This document shows positions 1 to 7,115 of a stretch of DNA of 8,635 bases, piece after piece. Location of the stretch: assembly GCA_029859485.1 (NCBI GenBank), contig JAOUDB010000089.1:1-8635 (forward strand), given 5' to 3'. The position numbers and the translations under genes were made by a program. Source of the stretch: Desulfuromonadales bacterium. GTDB lineage: Bacteria; Desulfobacterota; Desulfuromonadia; Desulfuromonadales; BM103. The notes below the pieces were generated by a model. That model did not search any database and was not told where the DNA came from. It saw nothing but the letters and a program-made list of their open reading frames with translations. Within the stretch, counting starts at the first letter, position 1, and each line of letters begins with the position of its first letter.

Positions 1-893
1 AAGAAATCCTCCGCCTGGCTGACGAGCGCGATGCTCTGATCCTGGCCCATAATTATCAACGCGATGAAATCCAGGAACTGGCACATATTACAGGGGATTC
101 TCTCGCCCTGTCGATGGAGGCCGCCCGCACCGACAGGTCGGTGATCGTCTTCTGTGGTGTTCACTTTATGGCAGAAAGCGCTGCCATCCTGGCACCGGAA
201 AAGACGGTTCTGCTGCCGCGCCTTGATGCTGGTTGCCCGATGGCCGACATGATTACGGCAGAGGGCTTGCGTGAATTCAAAAGCAAGTACCCCGGAGTAC
301 CCGTGGTGACCTATGTCAACTCAAGTGCTGCTGTAAAAGCCGAGAGCGATATCTGTTGTACAAGCTCAAACGCCGTCAATGTTGTTGCCTCTCTTGCCGA
401 CAAAGAAGTCATTCTTGCTCCGGATCGTAACCTGGGCCGTTACATCGCCGATCAAGTGGACAAAACCTGTTACTTCTGGGATGGTTACTGCCCAACGCAC
501 GAGCGCTTTACGGTTGCCGATGTTGAGGCGATCAAGGCTGATTATCCAGACGCCCTCTTTATGGCACATCCCGAATGCCCTCCCGAGGTGCTGGCTCAGG
601 CCGATCATATCTGCTCCACAAGCGGTATGTACACCTTCGCCTCGGAAAATCCAGCCAAAGAGTTCATCGTTGGCACCGAAGCGGGGATTCTCTACCGCTT
701 GCGCAAGGAGAATCCCGACAAAGAATTTATCCTGCCGACCACGCGACTTATCTGTCCCAACATGAAGCTGACCTCTATCGAGGATATTCTCAAATCTTTG
801 CAGACCATGAGCCCCCGGGTGACGGTCCCGGAAGAGGTCAGAATTCCAGCTAAAATTACTCTGGACCGGATGCTGGCCGTTCCACGTGATTGA
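1..893 (+). CDS. nadA: Quinolinate synthase NadA (5' end missing)
   Basis: NadA condenses iminoaspartate with dihydroxyacetone phosphate to give quinolinate, the second step of de novo NAD synthesis, in the cytoplasm. The open frame enters at base 3 with no start in the window, and 296 residues are visible. The frame opens with the family's AHNYQ segment (codons from about 45), so only a short N-terminal piece, perhaps 10-20 residues, should be missing if this is the roughly 300-residue bacterial form. The three cysteine positions expected to hold the [4Fe-4S] cluster are present: the SDICCTSSN segment (Cys codons 354 and 357), HPEC (Cys codon 576) and CPNMK (Cys codon 753). The [11 protein letters not shown] segment is also typical of the family. 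The gene ends at TGA 891-893. No terminator is evident in the 70-90 bp before mfd, so cotranscription is possible. Identification is secure; the true start lies outside the window. Confidence 0.97.
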   Translation, partial: EILRLADERDALILAHNYQRDEIQELAHITGDSLALSMEAARTDRSVIVFCGVHFMAESAAILAPEKTVLLPRLDAGCPMADMITAEGLREFKSKYPGVPVVTYVNSSAAVKAESDICCTSSNAVNVVASLADKEVILAPDRNLGRYIADQVDKTCYFWDGYCPTHERFTVADVEAIKADYPDALFMAHPECPPEVLAQADHICSTSGMYTFASENPAKEFIVGTEAGILYRLRKENPDKEFILPTTRLICPNMKLTSIEDILKSLQTMSPRVTVPEEVRIPAKITLDRMLAVPRD

Positions 894-933
894 TTCCCTT
901 AGTCCCTGTTCTCGGCTCTTTTGCGACGGATTC

Positions 934-959
934 AGGTGTGAAAGATGAAGACAGAATGA
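934..959 (+). other. Possible leader mini-ORF with SD ahead of mfd
   Basis: The sequence AGGTG at 934-938 matches the core of the Shine-Dalgarno consensus and lies 6 nt before an ATG at 945. That ATG reads only M-K-T-E before TGA at 957-959. The mini-ORF is in the same frame as mfd, whose open frame begins immediately after this stop. It may be a translational leader, the remains of an older mfd start interrupted by a nonsense change, or chance. Nothing here proves it is translated. Confidence 0.25.
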
Positions 960-980
960 TGGTCTTTGTCGGGTGCCAAC

Positions 981-3900
981 ATGTCAGAACCGACTGAACC
1001 CCGCTTTCAGCACAGCAGCCTTGCTGGTCTTCAGCATCCTTTCGCCTCCGGTGTGTTCGGACGCAGCGAAATTCTTGGTCTCAACGGCAGCAGCGACGCT
1101 TGGTTTGCCGCCGGGCTCTTAGCCCGCAAAGAGAGCGCAGAAACTCTCTTGATCGTGGCCTCCGACCAGGCTGACGCCCAGCGGTTTTATCGGGCGCTGA
1201 GCTTTTTTCATGGCCGTCAGGCCGATATCCTCTTCTTCCCGCACTGGGAAACAGAGCCTTACGCTCCCTTAAGCCCTCACCCTGAAATCGAAGCCACCCG
1301 CTTAGCGACTCTCGCCGCTCTCGCCAACGATCGCGGCAAGGCCGTAGTCACAACGGTCAAAGCTTTGCAGCAGAAGATCCTGCCCCGCGAGGTTCTCGAT
1401 TCCCTGCGCCTGGAGCTCGAGGTCGGCGACGAGATTCCGCGCGATGTCCTTTTGCACGGGCTGGCTTCGCTCGGTTATCAGCGGGTTACTCTGGTTGAGG
1501 ATCGCGGCAGCTTTGCCGTGCGTGGTGACCTGGTGGATCTTTTTCCGCCGGTGCTTGAACAGCCGGTACGTTTGGCGTTCTTCGGCGACGAGCTTGAGGA
1601 GATTCGCAGTTTTGACCCTGCCAGCCAACGTTCCGGTGATCAGCATCTGGTACGCCTTGAGCTGGCGCCGGCCCGGGAAATGATCCTGGCCGGACGTCAT
1701 CTGGACACCTTTACCCGGCGTTGCAAGGAGCGCTGCGACGATCTGGAGATTCCCCGTGCCCAGCGCGAAGCGATTCTGGAGGAAGTCCGCGAGGGCTTGC
1801 TCGGTCCCGGGCGGGAGAATCTCCTGCCGCTCAATTACGAGTCTCTTGATACTCTTTTTGACTATCTGGGACGCTATTGCTGGCTGCTGCTGGACCCTGC
1901 CGCAATCATGACCGCTGCTGATGAATTCTTTGAAGCCATAAAAAGCGGTCAAAAACGTGCGCAGAACAATTCCGAACCCTATGTTGCGGCTCAGACGTTT
2001 TATCTAACCGCACAAGAGCTCGATGTACGCTTCAGCCAGGGACCGCGTATTGACCTGGCTTCGTTGCAGGTTTATCAGCTTGAAGATGAACACCCGGTTT
2101 TTCGTGTTCCGGTTCTGGGCAATACGGACCTGCGGCCTGATCACGCCGCGCATGACGGCAGTCTTGCTCCTCTTGTCGAAAAATTGCGAGAGTGGCAGAA
2201 CGATGGCTGGAGAGTGCTGATTGTTTGTCACCAGCGCGGTCAGGCGGAGCGGTTACTCGATCTTCTGGCGCCGAGCGACTTGCCAATTGGCTGGGAGCCC
2301 GATCTTCTGGCGGGGCGCGTCTTTGCAGAAGGCATTACCATCACGACAGGTCTTCTGGACAGTGGTTTCAGACTGGTCGATGAGAAACTGGTCGTTATCT
2401 GTGACGATGAAATTTTTGGACCGCGCACACATCGCAAGGTGCGCCCTCGGCAACGGGTCTTTGAATCCTCCCTGGCCGACTTGAAGGCTGCGGACCTGGT
2501 TGTACATGCCGACTACGGAATCGGTCGTTATCTTGGTTTGGTTCATTTAAAGACTGGTGCGGTCGAGGGGGATTTTATCCATCTCGAGTATGCCGGAGAG
2601 GATCGCCTTTACCTGCCGGTTGAACGTATTGAGAAGGTGCAGAGGTACCTGTCGGATGGCTCCTCGCCGCGACTGGACAAGATGGGCAGCGGCGCCTGGG
2701 AAAAAGCCAAGCTGCGGGCTCGGGCGACGATCGAGGAGATGGCCCGTGACCTGCTGCAGGTTCAGGCTCGCCGGCAGCTCGCTGAAGGTTTCAGCTACAG
2801 TCCTCCGGATCGGCTTTTTCGTGAATTCGAAGCGGCTTTCCCCCACGAAGAAACCCCTGACCAGCTGGAGGCGATCGAAGCTGTCCTCGCGGACATGGTC
2901 TCGGAACGTCCGGTCGATCGTCTGATCTGTGGCGATGTCGGCTACGGCAAGACCGAGGTTGCGATCCGGGCGGCTTTTAAAGCGGTCCTCGACAGTCGCC
3001 AGGTGGCCATCCTGGTGCCGACGACAGTTCTGGCCCGTCAGCACCTGGAGACTTTCCGACAGAGGTTTGCCGATTACCCGGTGACCGTTGATATGTTGTC
3101 GCGCTTTCGTACCGCAGCGGAACAAAAACGGACTATTGAGTGCACGGCTGCCGGGCAGGTTGATATCGTGATCGGCACGCATCGCCTGCTGCAGCGTGAT
3201 GTGCATTTTAAAAACCTGGGTCTGATCGTCATTGATGAGGAACAGCGCTTTGGCGTGATCCACAAGGAACGTTTGAAGAAGATGCGTGCCGAGGTCGATG
3301 TCCTGACCCTGACCGCCACACCGATTCCGCGGACCCTGCACCAGAGCATGGCCGGCCTGAGAGAGTTGTCGATTATCGATACTCCACCGGTGGATCGACA
3401 GGCAATCCGGACCTATGTCACCCGTTTTGATGATGATCTGATCCGTGACGCCATCCTGCGTGAGCTGCGCCGTGGCGGACAGGTTTACTTCGTGCACAAC
3501 CGGGTGCAGTCGATCGGAGCCATGGCCGATTTCCTGCGGCAGCTGGTTCCCCAGGCCAAGGTTGGTGTCGGCCATGGGCAGATGCCGGAAAAAGAGTTGG
3601 AGAGGGTCATGCTCGACTTTATCGAAGGGCGAACCAATCTGCTGGTTTGTACAACGATCATAGAAAACGGTATTGATATCTCTTCAGCAAACACCATGAT
3701 CATCAACCGGGCGGACTGTTTCGGCTTGTCGCAACTTTACCAGTTGCGTGGCCGGGTCGGTCGTTCGCATCAACGCGCTTACGCCTACCTGATGATTCCC
3801 GGCGAAGGCTTGCTGACCAGGGATGCTCGTGAACGCCTCAAGGTTCTCCAGGAGCAGGCGGAACTGGGCGCTGGTTTTCGCATCGCCCGTCACGATCTTG

Positions 3901-4469
3901 AATTACGTGGCGCCGGCGACCTGCTTGGTGCGCGACAGGCTGGACAGGTTGCGGCCATCGGCTTTGAAATGTACACGGAGCTTCTCGAGGAGACGATCCA
4001 GGAGCTGCAAGGGCAAAGCCGTGAAGAGAGCGTCGATCCGGAAATCCGCCTTGGCCTTTCTGCTTTTTTGCCCGAGGCTTATGTTGCTGACCCCAATCAG
4101 CGCCTGGTCCTCTATCGCAAGCTCGCTTCCGCTGTCGATGATGTCGAAATCTACCAGGCCGGGGATGAGTTGCGCGACCGTTACGGTGAACTGCCAGAAG
4201 CCGCAGAGCTCCTGCTTGAAGTCATGAAGTTGCGGGTTCTGATGAAACAGTTACATGTTGAACTGGCAGAGTTTGACGGTCATAACCTGGTCTTTGCTTT
4301 CCCGGGCAATACCAAAGTTGCTCCGGAGCAGATTCTGGCTCTGCTTGAAGACGGCAAAAAGTACTCTTTCAGCCCCGATTATCGCTTGAGTATCCGTCTT
4401 GGCAGGATCGCCAGGGAAGAGGTCTTGACGATCGCTAAAAAGGAATTGCAAGCTTTTTGTCGGCTATGA
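981..4469 (+). CDS. mfd: Transcription-repair coupling factor Mfd
   Basis: Mfd is a cytoplasmic DNA translocase that removes RNA polymerase stalled at lesions and recruits UvrA for nucleotide excision repair. Numbering from ATG 981 (1162 aa; E. coli Mfd has 1148), the order is as follows. An N-terminal UvrB-like module includes the FGDE...SFDPASQRS segment (about 201-217). A CarD-like RNA-polymerase-interaction domain lies at about 500-557 (ADLVVHADYGIGRYLGL). The superfamily-2 helicase core has Walker A GDVGYGKTE (about 651-659), Walker B DEEQ (752-755), TATPIPRT (about 778-785) and RGRVGR (about 923-928). The TRG translocation motif follows (about 946-990, ending LRGAGDLLGARQAG), then the C-terminal autoinhibitory domain. 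The start is uncertain: an in-frame TTG at 966 is the furthest upstream candidate, and neither it nor ATG 981 has a strong ribosome binding site. The ATG is preferred by codon type. The next gene follows after 45 bp on the same strand. Confidence 0.97.
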   Translation: MSEPTEPRFQHSSLAGLQHPFASGVFGRSEILGLNGSSDAWFAAGLLARKESAETLLIVASDQADAQRFYRALSFFHGRQADILFFPHWETEPYAPLSPHPEIEATRLATLAALANDRGKAVVTTVKALQQKILPREVLDSLRLELEVGDEIPRDVLLHGLASLGYQRVTLVEDRGSFAVRGDLVDLFPPVLEQPVRLAFFGDELEEIRSFDPASQRSGDQHLVRLELAPAREMILAGRHLDTFTRRCKERCDDLEIPRAQREAILEEVREGLLGPGRENLLPLNYESLDTLFDYLGRYCWLLLDPAAIMTAADEFFEAIKSGQKRAQNNSEPYVAAQTFYLTAQELDVRFSQGPRIDLASLQVYQLEDEHPVFRVPVLGNTDLRPDHAAHDGSLAPLVEKLREWQNDGWRVLIVCHQRGQAERLLDLLAPSDLPIGWEPDLLAGRVFAEGITITTGLLDSGFRLVDEKLVVICDDEIFGPRTHRKVRPRQRVFESSLADLKAADLVVHADYGIGRYLGLVHLKTGAVEGDFIHLEYAGEDRLYLPVERIEKVQRYLSDGSSPRLDKMGSGAWEKAKLRARATIEEMARDLLQVQARRQLAEGFSYSPPDRLFREFEAAFPHEETPDQLEAIEAVLADMVSERPVDRLICGDVGYGKTEVAIRAAFKAVLDSRQVAILVPTTVLARQHLETFRQRFADYPVTVDMLSRFRTAAEQKRTIECTAAGQVDIVIGTHRLLQRDVHFKNLGLIVIDEEQRFGVIHKERLKKMRAEVDVLTLTATPIPRTLHQSMAGLRELSIIDTPPVDRQAIRTYVTRFDDDLIRDAILRELRRGGQVYFVHNRVQSIGAMADFLRQLVPQAKVGVGHGQMPEKELERVMLDFIEGRTNLLVCTTIIENGIDISSANTMIINRADCFGLSQLYQLRGRVGRSHQRAYAYLMIPGEGLLTRDARERLKVLQEQAELGAGFRIARHDLELRGAGDLLGARQAGQVAAIGFEMYTELLEETIQELQGQSREESVDPEIRLGLSAFLPEAYVADPNQRLVLYRKLASAVDDVEIYQAGDELRDRYGELPEAAELLLEVMKLRVLMKQLHVELAEFDGHNLVFAFPGNTKVAPEQILALLEDGKKYSFSPDYRLSIRLGRIAREEVLTIAKKELQAFCRL

Positions 4470-4514
4470 TAGGTTGGCGACTTCTACTCCACCCTTTGAA
4501 ACAAATGAAGAAGC

Positions 4515-5465
4515 ATGCATAGAACTCACTTGCGTATATTCTCCCTTCTCCTCTGTTTGTGCGGTCTGGTGGCAGGATGCAGTTCCGAACCCGTCGTGGA
4601 AGCTTTGCCTGCGTTGATCGTGATTAATGATCAGGAGATCACCAAGGCGGACTTTCTCGTCGAATTTGAACAGAGCCTGCAAAAAGATCAGCAACTAAGC
4701 GGAATCGAGCGCGAGGAATTACAGCGCTCCTTTCTGGTCCAGTTGATCGATCGGGAGCTGATTCATGGTGAGGCCAGGCGCCTTAACATTGCTCTTACAG
4801 ACGCTGATGTTGAAGTCGCTTTGCAGGGTTACCGAGAGGATTATCCCGGCAGCAGTTTCGAAGAGATGCTTGTCGAGCGAGGCTTGACCCTGGAGGCCTG
4901 GCGGGAAGAGCTCAAGGAAAGCCTGATCATGGAGAAGCTCCTTGAGCAGGCGGTTTACTCCATGGTATCGGTGAGCGACGAAGAGGTTGCCGCCTATTTC
5001 AAGGCCAATCGTGATCAGTTTGATCGTCCCGAACAGGTCCGGGCCAGGCAGATTGTGGTTGCGGATGAAGCAGAGGGCCAGGAGGTTCTCGGCATCTTGC
5101 GTCAAGAGCGTCCTTTTGCCGAAGTCGCTGCAGAGTACTCCCTGTCTCCGGATGCAGAACAAGGTGGCGATTTGGGTTTCTTTAGCCGCGGTGAGATGCC
5201 GCCTGAATTTGACGAGATTGTTTTCGACCTGCCGGTCAAGCGCCTGAGCGACCTAGTCCAAAGTGAGTACGGCTATCACATTTTCCTGGTTGAGGAAAAA
5301 CGCAAAGCAAAACGACTCAATAAAAAGGAAGCTTCTGATGAGATCCGGGCGATCCTTGACGGCCGTAAAAAGGAAGAAGTTTACCTTGCCTGGCTCCAGG
5401 ATATGCGCGCCCGTGCCGTGATTTCTGTAGATTGGGCTCAGCTTGAAAAGAACGAGAGAAAGTAG
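4515..5465 (+). CDS. SurA/PrsA-like peptidyl-prolyl isomerase lipoprotein
   Basis: This is a predicted membrane-anchored chaperone of the parvulin (PpiC/SurA) family, 316 aa. The N-terminus is a lipoprotein signal: a basic start (MHRTHLR), a hydrophobic run, then lipobox LVAGC with Cys22 as the lipidated residue, followed by SSEP. Residue +2 is Ser, so outer-membrane sorting is plausible by the E. coli rule. A SurA-N-like helical chaperone region spans about 33-150, opening with the VINDQEIT element. One parvulin domain spans about 173-262, with QGGDLGFFSRGEMPPEFDE and a C-terminal GYHIF (His255). The position usually occupied by the first catalytic His (family pattern ARHIL) reads ARQIV with Gln179, so isomerase activity may be weak or absent. 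ATG 4515 has only a poor purine-rich stretch (GAAGAAG) directly before it. An out-of-frame ATG at 4505 encodes just five codons. The gene lies between mfd and the surA-like gene and probably shares their transcript. The fold assignment is firm; substrates are unknown. Confidence 0.9.
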   Translation: MHRTHLRIFSLLLCLCGLVAGCSSEPVVEALPALIVINDQEITKADFLVEFEQSLQKDQQLSGIEREELQRSFLVQLIDRELIHGEARRLNIALTDADVEVALQGYREDYPGSSFEEMLVERGLTLEAWREELKESLIMEKLLEQAVYSMVSVSDEEVAAYFKANRDQFDRPEQVRARQIVVADEAEGQEVLGILRQERPFAEVAAEYSLSPDAEQGGDLGFFSRGEMPPEFDEIVFDLPVKRLSDLVQSEYGYHIFLVEEKRKAKRLNKKEASDEIRAILDGRKKEEVYLAWLQDMRARAVISVDWAQLEKNERK

Positions 5466-5540
5466 TCAAGGAGCCTTTCCCGGGAGACCAGGGTAAGATC
5501 CTGTGTTGATACGGTTTTAACGTTTCAAAGAATGCAACCA

Positions 5541-5550
5541 AGGAAAAGGA
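5541..5550 (+). promoter_or_regulatory. Ribosome binding site of surA-like gene
   Basis: AGGAAAAGGA lies 4 nt before ATG 5555 (10 nt counted from the first AGGA). It supports the chosen start, which also places a complete signal peptide at the N-terminus. A competing ATG at 5550 reads only two codons before TGA, so it is not the gene start. Confidence 0.6.
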
Positions 5551-5554
5551 TGTT

Positions 5555-6502
5555 ATGAGATATTTCGGAATTGCACTGCTGTTGATATGCAGCATCGGTT
5601 TGACATCGGTTTCGGCAAAGGTTGTCAGTCGTGTTGCGGCGGTTGTCAACAAGGAGATCATTTCAACCCATCAGCTTGATCAGAGACTGCAGGAGCAGTT
5701 GGCAAAACAGCAGAAACAGCCTTCTCCGGTGCAGATGGGAGCTCTGCGCCAGGAACTTCTTTCCCGTATGATAGAGGAGTCTCTGGTTCAACAGCGGATC
5801 GCGGCACTTAACCTGACCGTCTCCGAAGAAGAGATTGAAACGGCACTGGTGGATGTCCAGAAGAAGAATAAATTGAGCCGTGATGATCTTGAAGATGCCG
5901 TACAGACGCAAGGTTTGGATTTTGATGATTATCGTGACAATCTTCGGCAGCAGATTTTGCGCTATAAGCTGATTAGTGAAGAAGTTCGTAGCCAGATCGA
6001 TGTGCCTGAGCGTGAGCTCGTTGAATATTACCGTGCTCACCTGGATGACTATCGCTTGCCCCCCGAGGTGGAGTTGAGCGCTCTCTCCTTCCCGGTTTCG
6101 GAAAAGGCGTCCGAGCAGGAGCGCACCCAGATCCGCAAGATGGTCAATGAAGCTCTGAGGAGGTTACAGCAGGGTGAAGCTCTGGCAGAGGTTGCTGACA
6201 GCTATAATCAAACCTATGGTGCCACTGGCGGTTCAATGGGCAAATTCGTCTACGAAGAATTAACCCCGCAGTTTGTCGAGGCGATTAATAAGGTTGAGGA
6301 CGGCACCTTCACTACTCCCGTAGAAATGGATACCGCGATCCACCTGCTGAGAGTAGACGACCGTCTGTCTGAGGGGTTGAGACAGTTCGATGAGGTAAAA
6401 TTTGACATTCACCAGATGATTCTGGATCAGAAAACGGATGCGCGTATCAAGGAGTGGACTAAAGCGCTGAAAAATAAGGCATTTATCGATATCCGCCTGT
6501 AG
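5555..6502 (+). CDS. surA: SurA-like periplasmic chaperone / peptidyl-prolyl isomerase
   Basis: This is a predicted periplasmic folding factor of 315 aa. Residues 1-21 form a Sec signal peptide with a hydrophobic core (FGIALLLICSIGL) and a probable cleavage after SVSA, before Lys22. The mature protein opens with the SurA-N signature (VSRVAAVVNKEIIS), followed by a long charged helical region to about 165. A single degenerate parvulin-like domain spans about 172-268 (GATGGSMGKFVYEELTPQF, then AIHLLRV with His263). A C-terminal helix follows (about 280-310), as in SurA, where N- and C-terminal helices build the chaperone body. E. coli SurA is larger (428 aa) and has two parvulin domains. No histidine stands in the first strand of the domain (ELSALSFPV), so catalysis is doubtful and a chaperone role is more likely. 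It is the last gene before a strong terminator. Family membership is confident; strict orthology to E. coli surA is likely but not proven. Confidence 0.88.
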   Translation: MRYFGIALLLICSIGLTSVSAKVVSRVAAVVNKEIISTHQLDQRLQEQLAKQQKQPSPVQMGALRQELLSRMIEESLVQQRIAALNLTVSEEEIETALVDVQKKNKLSRDDLEDAVQTQGLDFDDYRDNLRQQILRYKLISEEVRSQIDVPERELVEYYRAHLDDYRLPPEVELSALSFPVSEKASEQERTQIRKMVNEALRRLQQGEALAEVADSYNQTYGATGGSMGKFVYEELTPQFVEAINKVEDGTFTTPVEMDTAIHLLRVDDRLSEGLRQFDEVKFDIHQMILDQKTDARIKEWTKALKNKAFIDIRL

Positions 6503-6520
6503 CGAAGCTCCAGTGCTGAA

Positions 6521-6557
6521 AAAAATGGCCACCTGCTTTTAGCAGGTGGCCATTTTT
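6521..6557. terminator. Bidirectional rho-independent terminator
   Basis: There is a perfect 17-bp inverted repeat: the left arm 6521-6537 reads AAAAATGGCCACCTGCT and the right arm 6541-6557 is its exact reverse complement, with a 3-nt TTT loop. The GC-rich core is flanked by A and T runs, so the hairpin ends in U-rich RNA whichever strand is transcribed. It starts 19 nt after the surA-like stop and lies 21 nt past the stop of the convergent PilZ gene, so it should serve both. Confidence 0.93.
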
Positions 6558-6577
6558 AATATCTGTATGAGAAAGGA

Positions 6578-6937
6578 TTATTCTTCCAGGGCACTCTTGA
6601 GGGCTGTGAAGTGTTTCTGATAGGTCCGGCGGTCCGCTTCGTCGAATTCAAGAAACATGACACCACTTGAACAGAGGTCGTCACTTTCAGGTTGAGAATT
6701 GATCACGCGCCCGTTTATCTGTACCAGGTCGTTGTCGAGGCCGAGGGTGATTCGTAATGGCTGTTCCGGCTCAAAGAATTGACCGGTTTCGAGCCGCAAA
6801 CCGGTTTCGCTGACATTGAGTGTGCGGGCCAGGCCACGGCCGGTGACCTCACCTTTCGAGGAGAGGATCTCGTAATCGAGAAATTTCAAGGCATACCGGC
6901 GTTCCGCTTGACGGCGTTCGAACAGGTCGTCACTCAT
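6578..6937 (-). CDS. PilZ-domain protein, predicted c-di-GMP receptor
   Basis: This is a small stand-alone PilZ protein of 119 aa from ATG 6937 (120 from GTG 6940). PilZ domains bind cyclic di-GMP and usually change motility, polysaccharide production or other surface behaviour through a partner. Both binding motifs are intact: the N-terminal arginine motif in ERRQAERR (RxxxR, about residues 9-13) and the NVSETG element (NxSxxG, about residues 41-46) at the start of the beta barrel. The rest (LRLETG, LRITLGL, INGRVINS, GVMFLEF) reads as the alternating strands of the barrel, followed by a C-terminal helix. There is no signal peptide, membrane segment or second domain, so it probably acts in the cytoplasm on a partner not encoded here. 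The start is chosen because GGAG at 6946-6949 is 8 nt from the ATG; the adjacent GTG would be 5 nt away. It is convergent with surA and divergent from pdxA, and so is transcribed alone. Confidence 0.9.
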   Translation of the reverse strand: MSDDLFERRQAERRYALKFLDYEILSSKGEVTGRGLARTLNVSETGLRLETGQFFEPEQPLRITLGLDNDLVQINGRVINSQPESDDLCSSGVMFLEFDEADRRTYQKHFTALKSALEE

Positions 6938-6945
6938 CACTTCTT

Positions 6946-6949
6946 CTCC
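6946..6949 (-). promoter_or_regulatory. Ribosome binding site of the PilZ gene
   Basis: On the minus strand the sequence reads GGAGAAGAAGTGATG. The GGAG core sits 8 nt from ATG 6937 and 5 nt from GTG 6940. The spacing fits the ATG better, though the GTG cannot be excluded; the two differ by one residue. Confidence 0.65.
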
Positions 6950-6980
6950 GTAATTTACATAACGTAATGAAATTCATCGA

Positions 6981-7009
6981 AGTATAACCCTTTCCCCGGA
7001 GTTTGAAAA
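6981..7009 (-). promoter_or_regulatory. Putative sigma-70 promoter of the PilZ gene
   Basis: Read on the minus strand, TTTTCA (7004-7009) and TATACT (6981-6986) are separated by 17 nt. The -10 is a 5/6 match and the -35 a 4/6 match to consensus. Transcription would start near 6974, giving a leader of about 35-40 nt that includes the GGAG site. The call comes from pattern only. Confidence 0.5.
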
Positions 7010-7021
7010 CTGCTTTCCCCG
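6990..7021. repeat. Direct repeat flanking the PilZ promoter -35
   Basis: The 9-mer CTTTCCCCG occurs at 6990-6998 and again at 7013-7021, 23 bp apart, on either side of the putative minus-strand -35 (7004-7009). The spacing is close to two helical turns, so it could be a pair of regulator half-sites, but two 9-mers in AT/C-rich spacer could also arise by chance. Confidence 0.3.
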
Positions 7022-7054
7022 CTTAAAAGAAGAATCCCTCTTTTGCGAAACAGG

Positions 7055-7084
7055 TTGAGGCGGTTTTCACGCCTAGGCTATACT
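7055..7084 (+). promoter_or_regulatory. Putative sigma-70 promoter of pdxA
   Basis: TTGAGG (7055-7060) and TATACT (7079-7084) are separated by 18 nt, with a predicted start near 7091 and a short leader containing the pdxA ribosome binding site. An 8-bp palindrome, GCCTAGGC (7071-7078), directly abuts the -10. The strong terminator upstream at 6521-6557 and the intervening inverted gene mean that pdxA needs its own promoter, which supports the call. Confidence 0.55.
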
Positions 7085-7115
7085 GTAGGTTCGTGCTTAT
7101 TCAAAGGGGAGTTTT

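Noticed and set aside
2547..3575. Long minus-strand open frame (342 codons) opposite mfd
   Set aside because: It lies wholly inside the helicase region of mfd, its translation shows no recognisable family pattern, and long antisense frames are common opposite GC-rich coding sequence.
5506..5533. Promoter TTGATA / AAGAAT before the surA-like gene
   Set aside because: The -35 is fair, but the -10 matches only 4 of 6 with a 16-nt spacer. The gene lies 89 bp after a co-directional partner, so no separate promoter is required. It is too weak to annotate.
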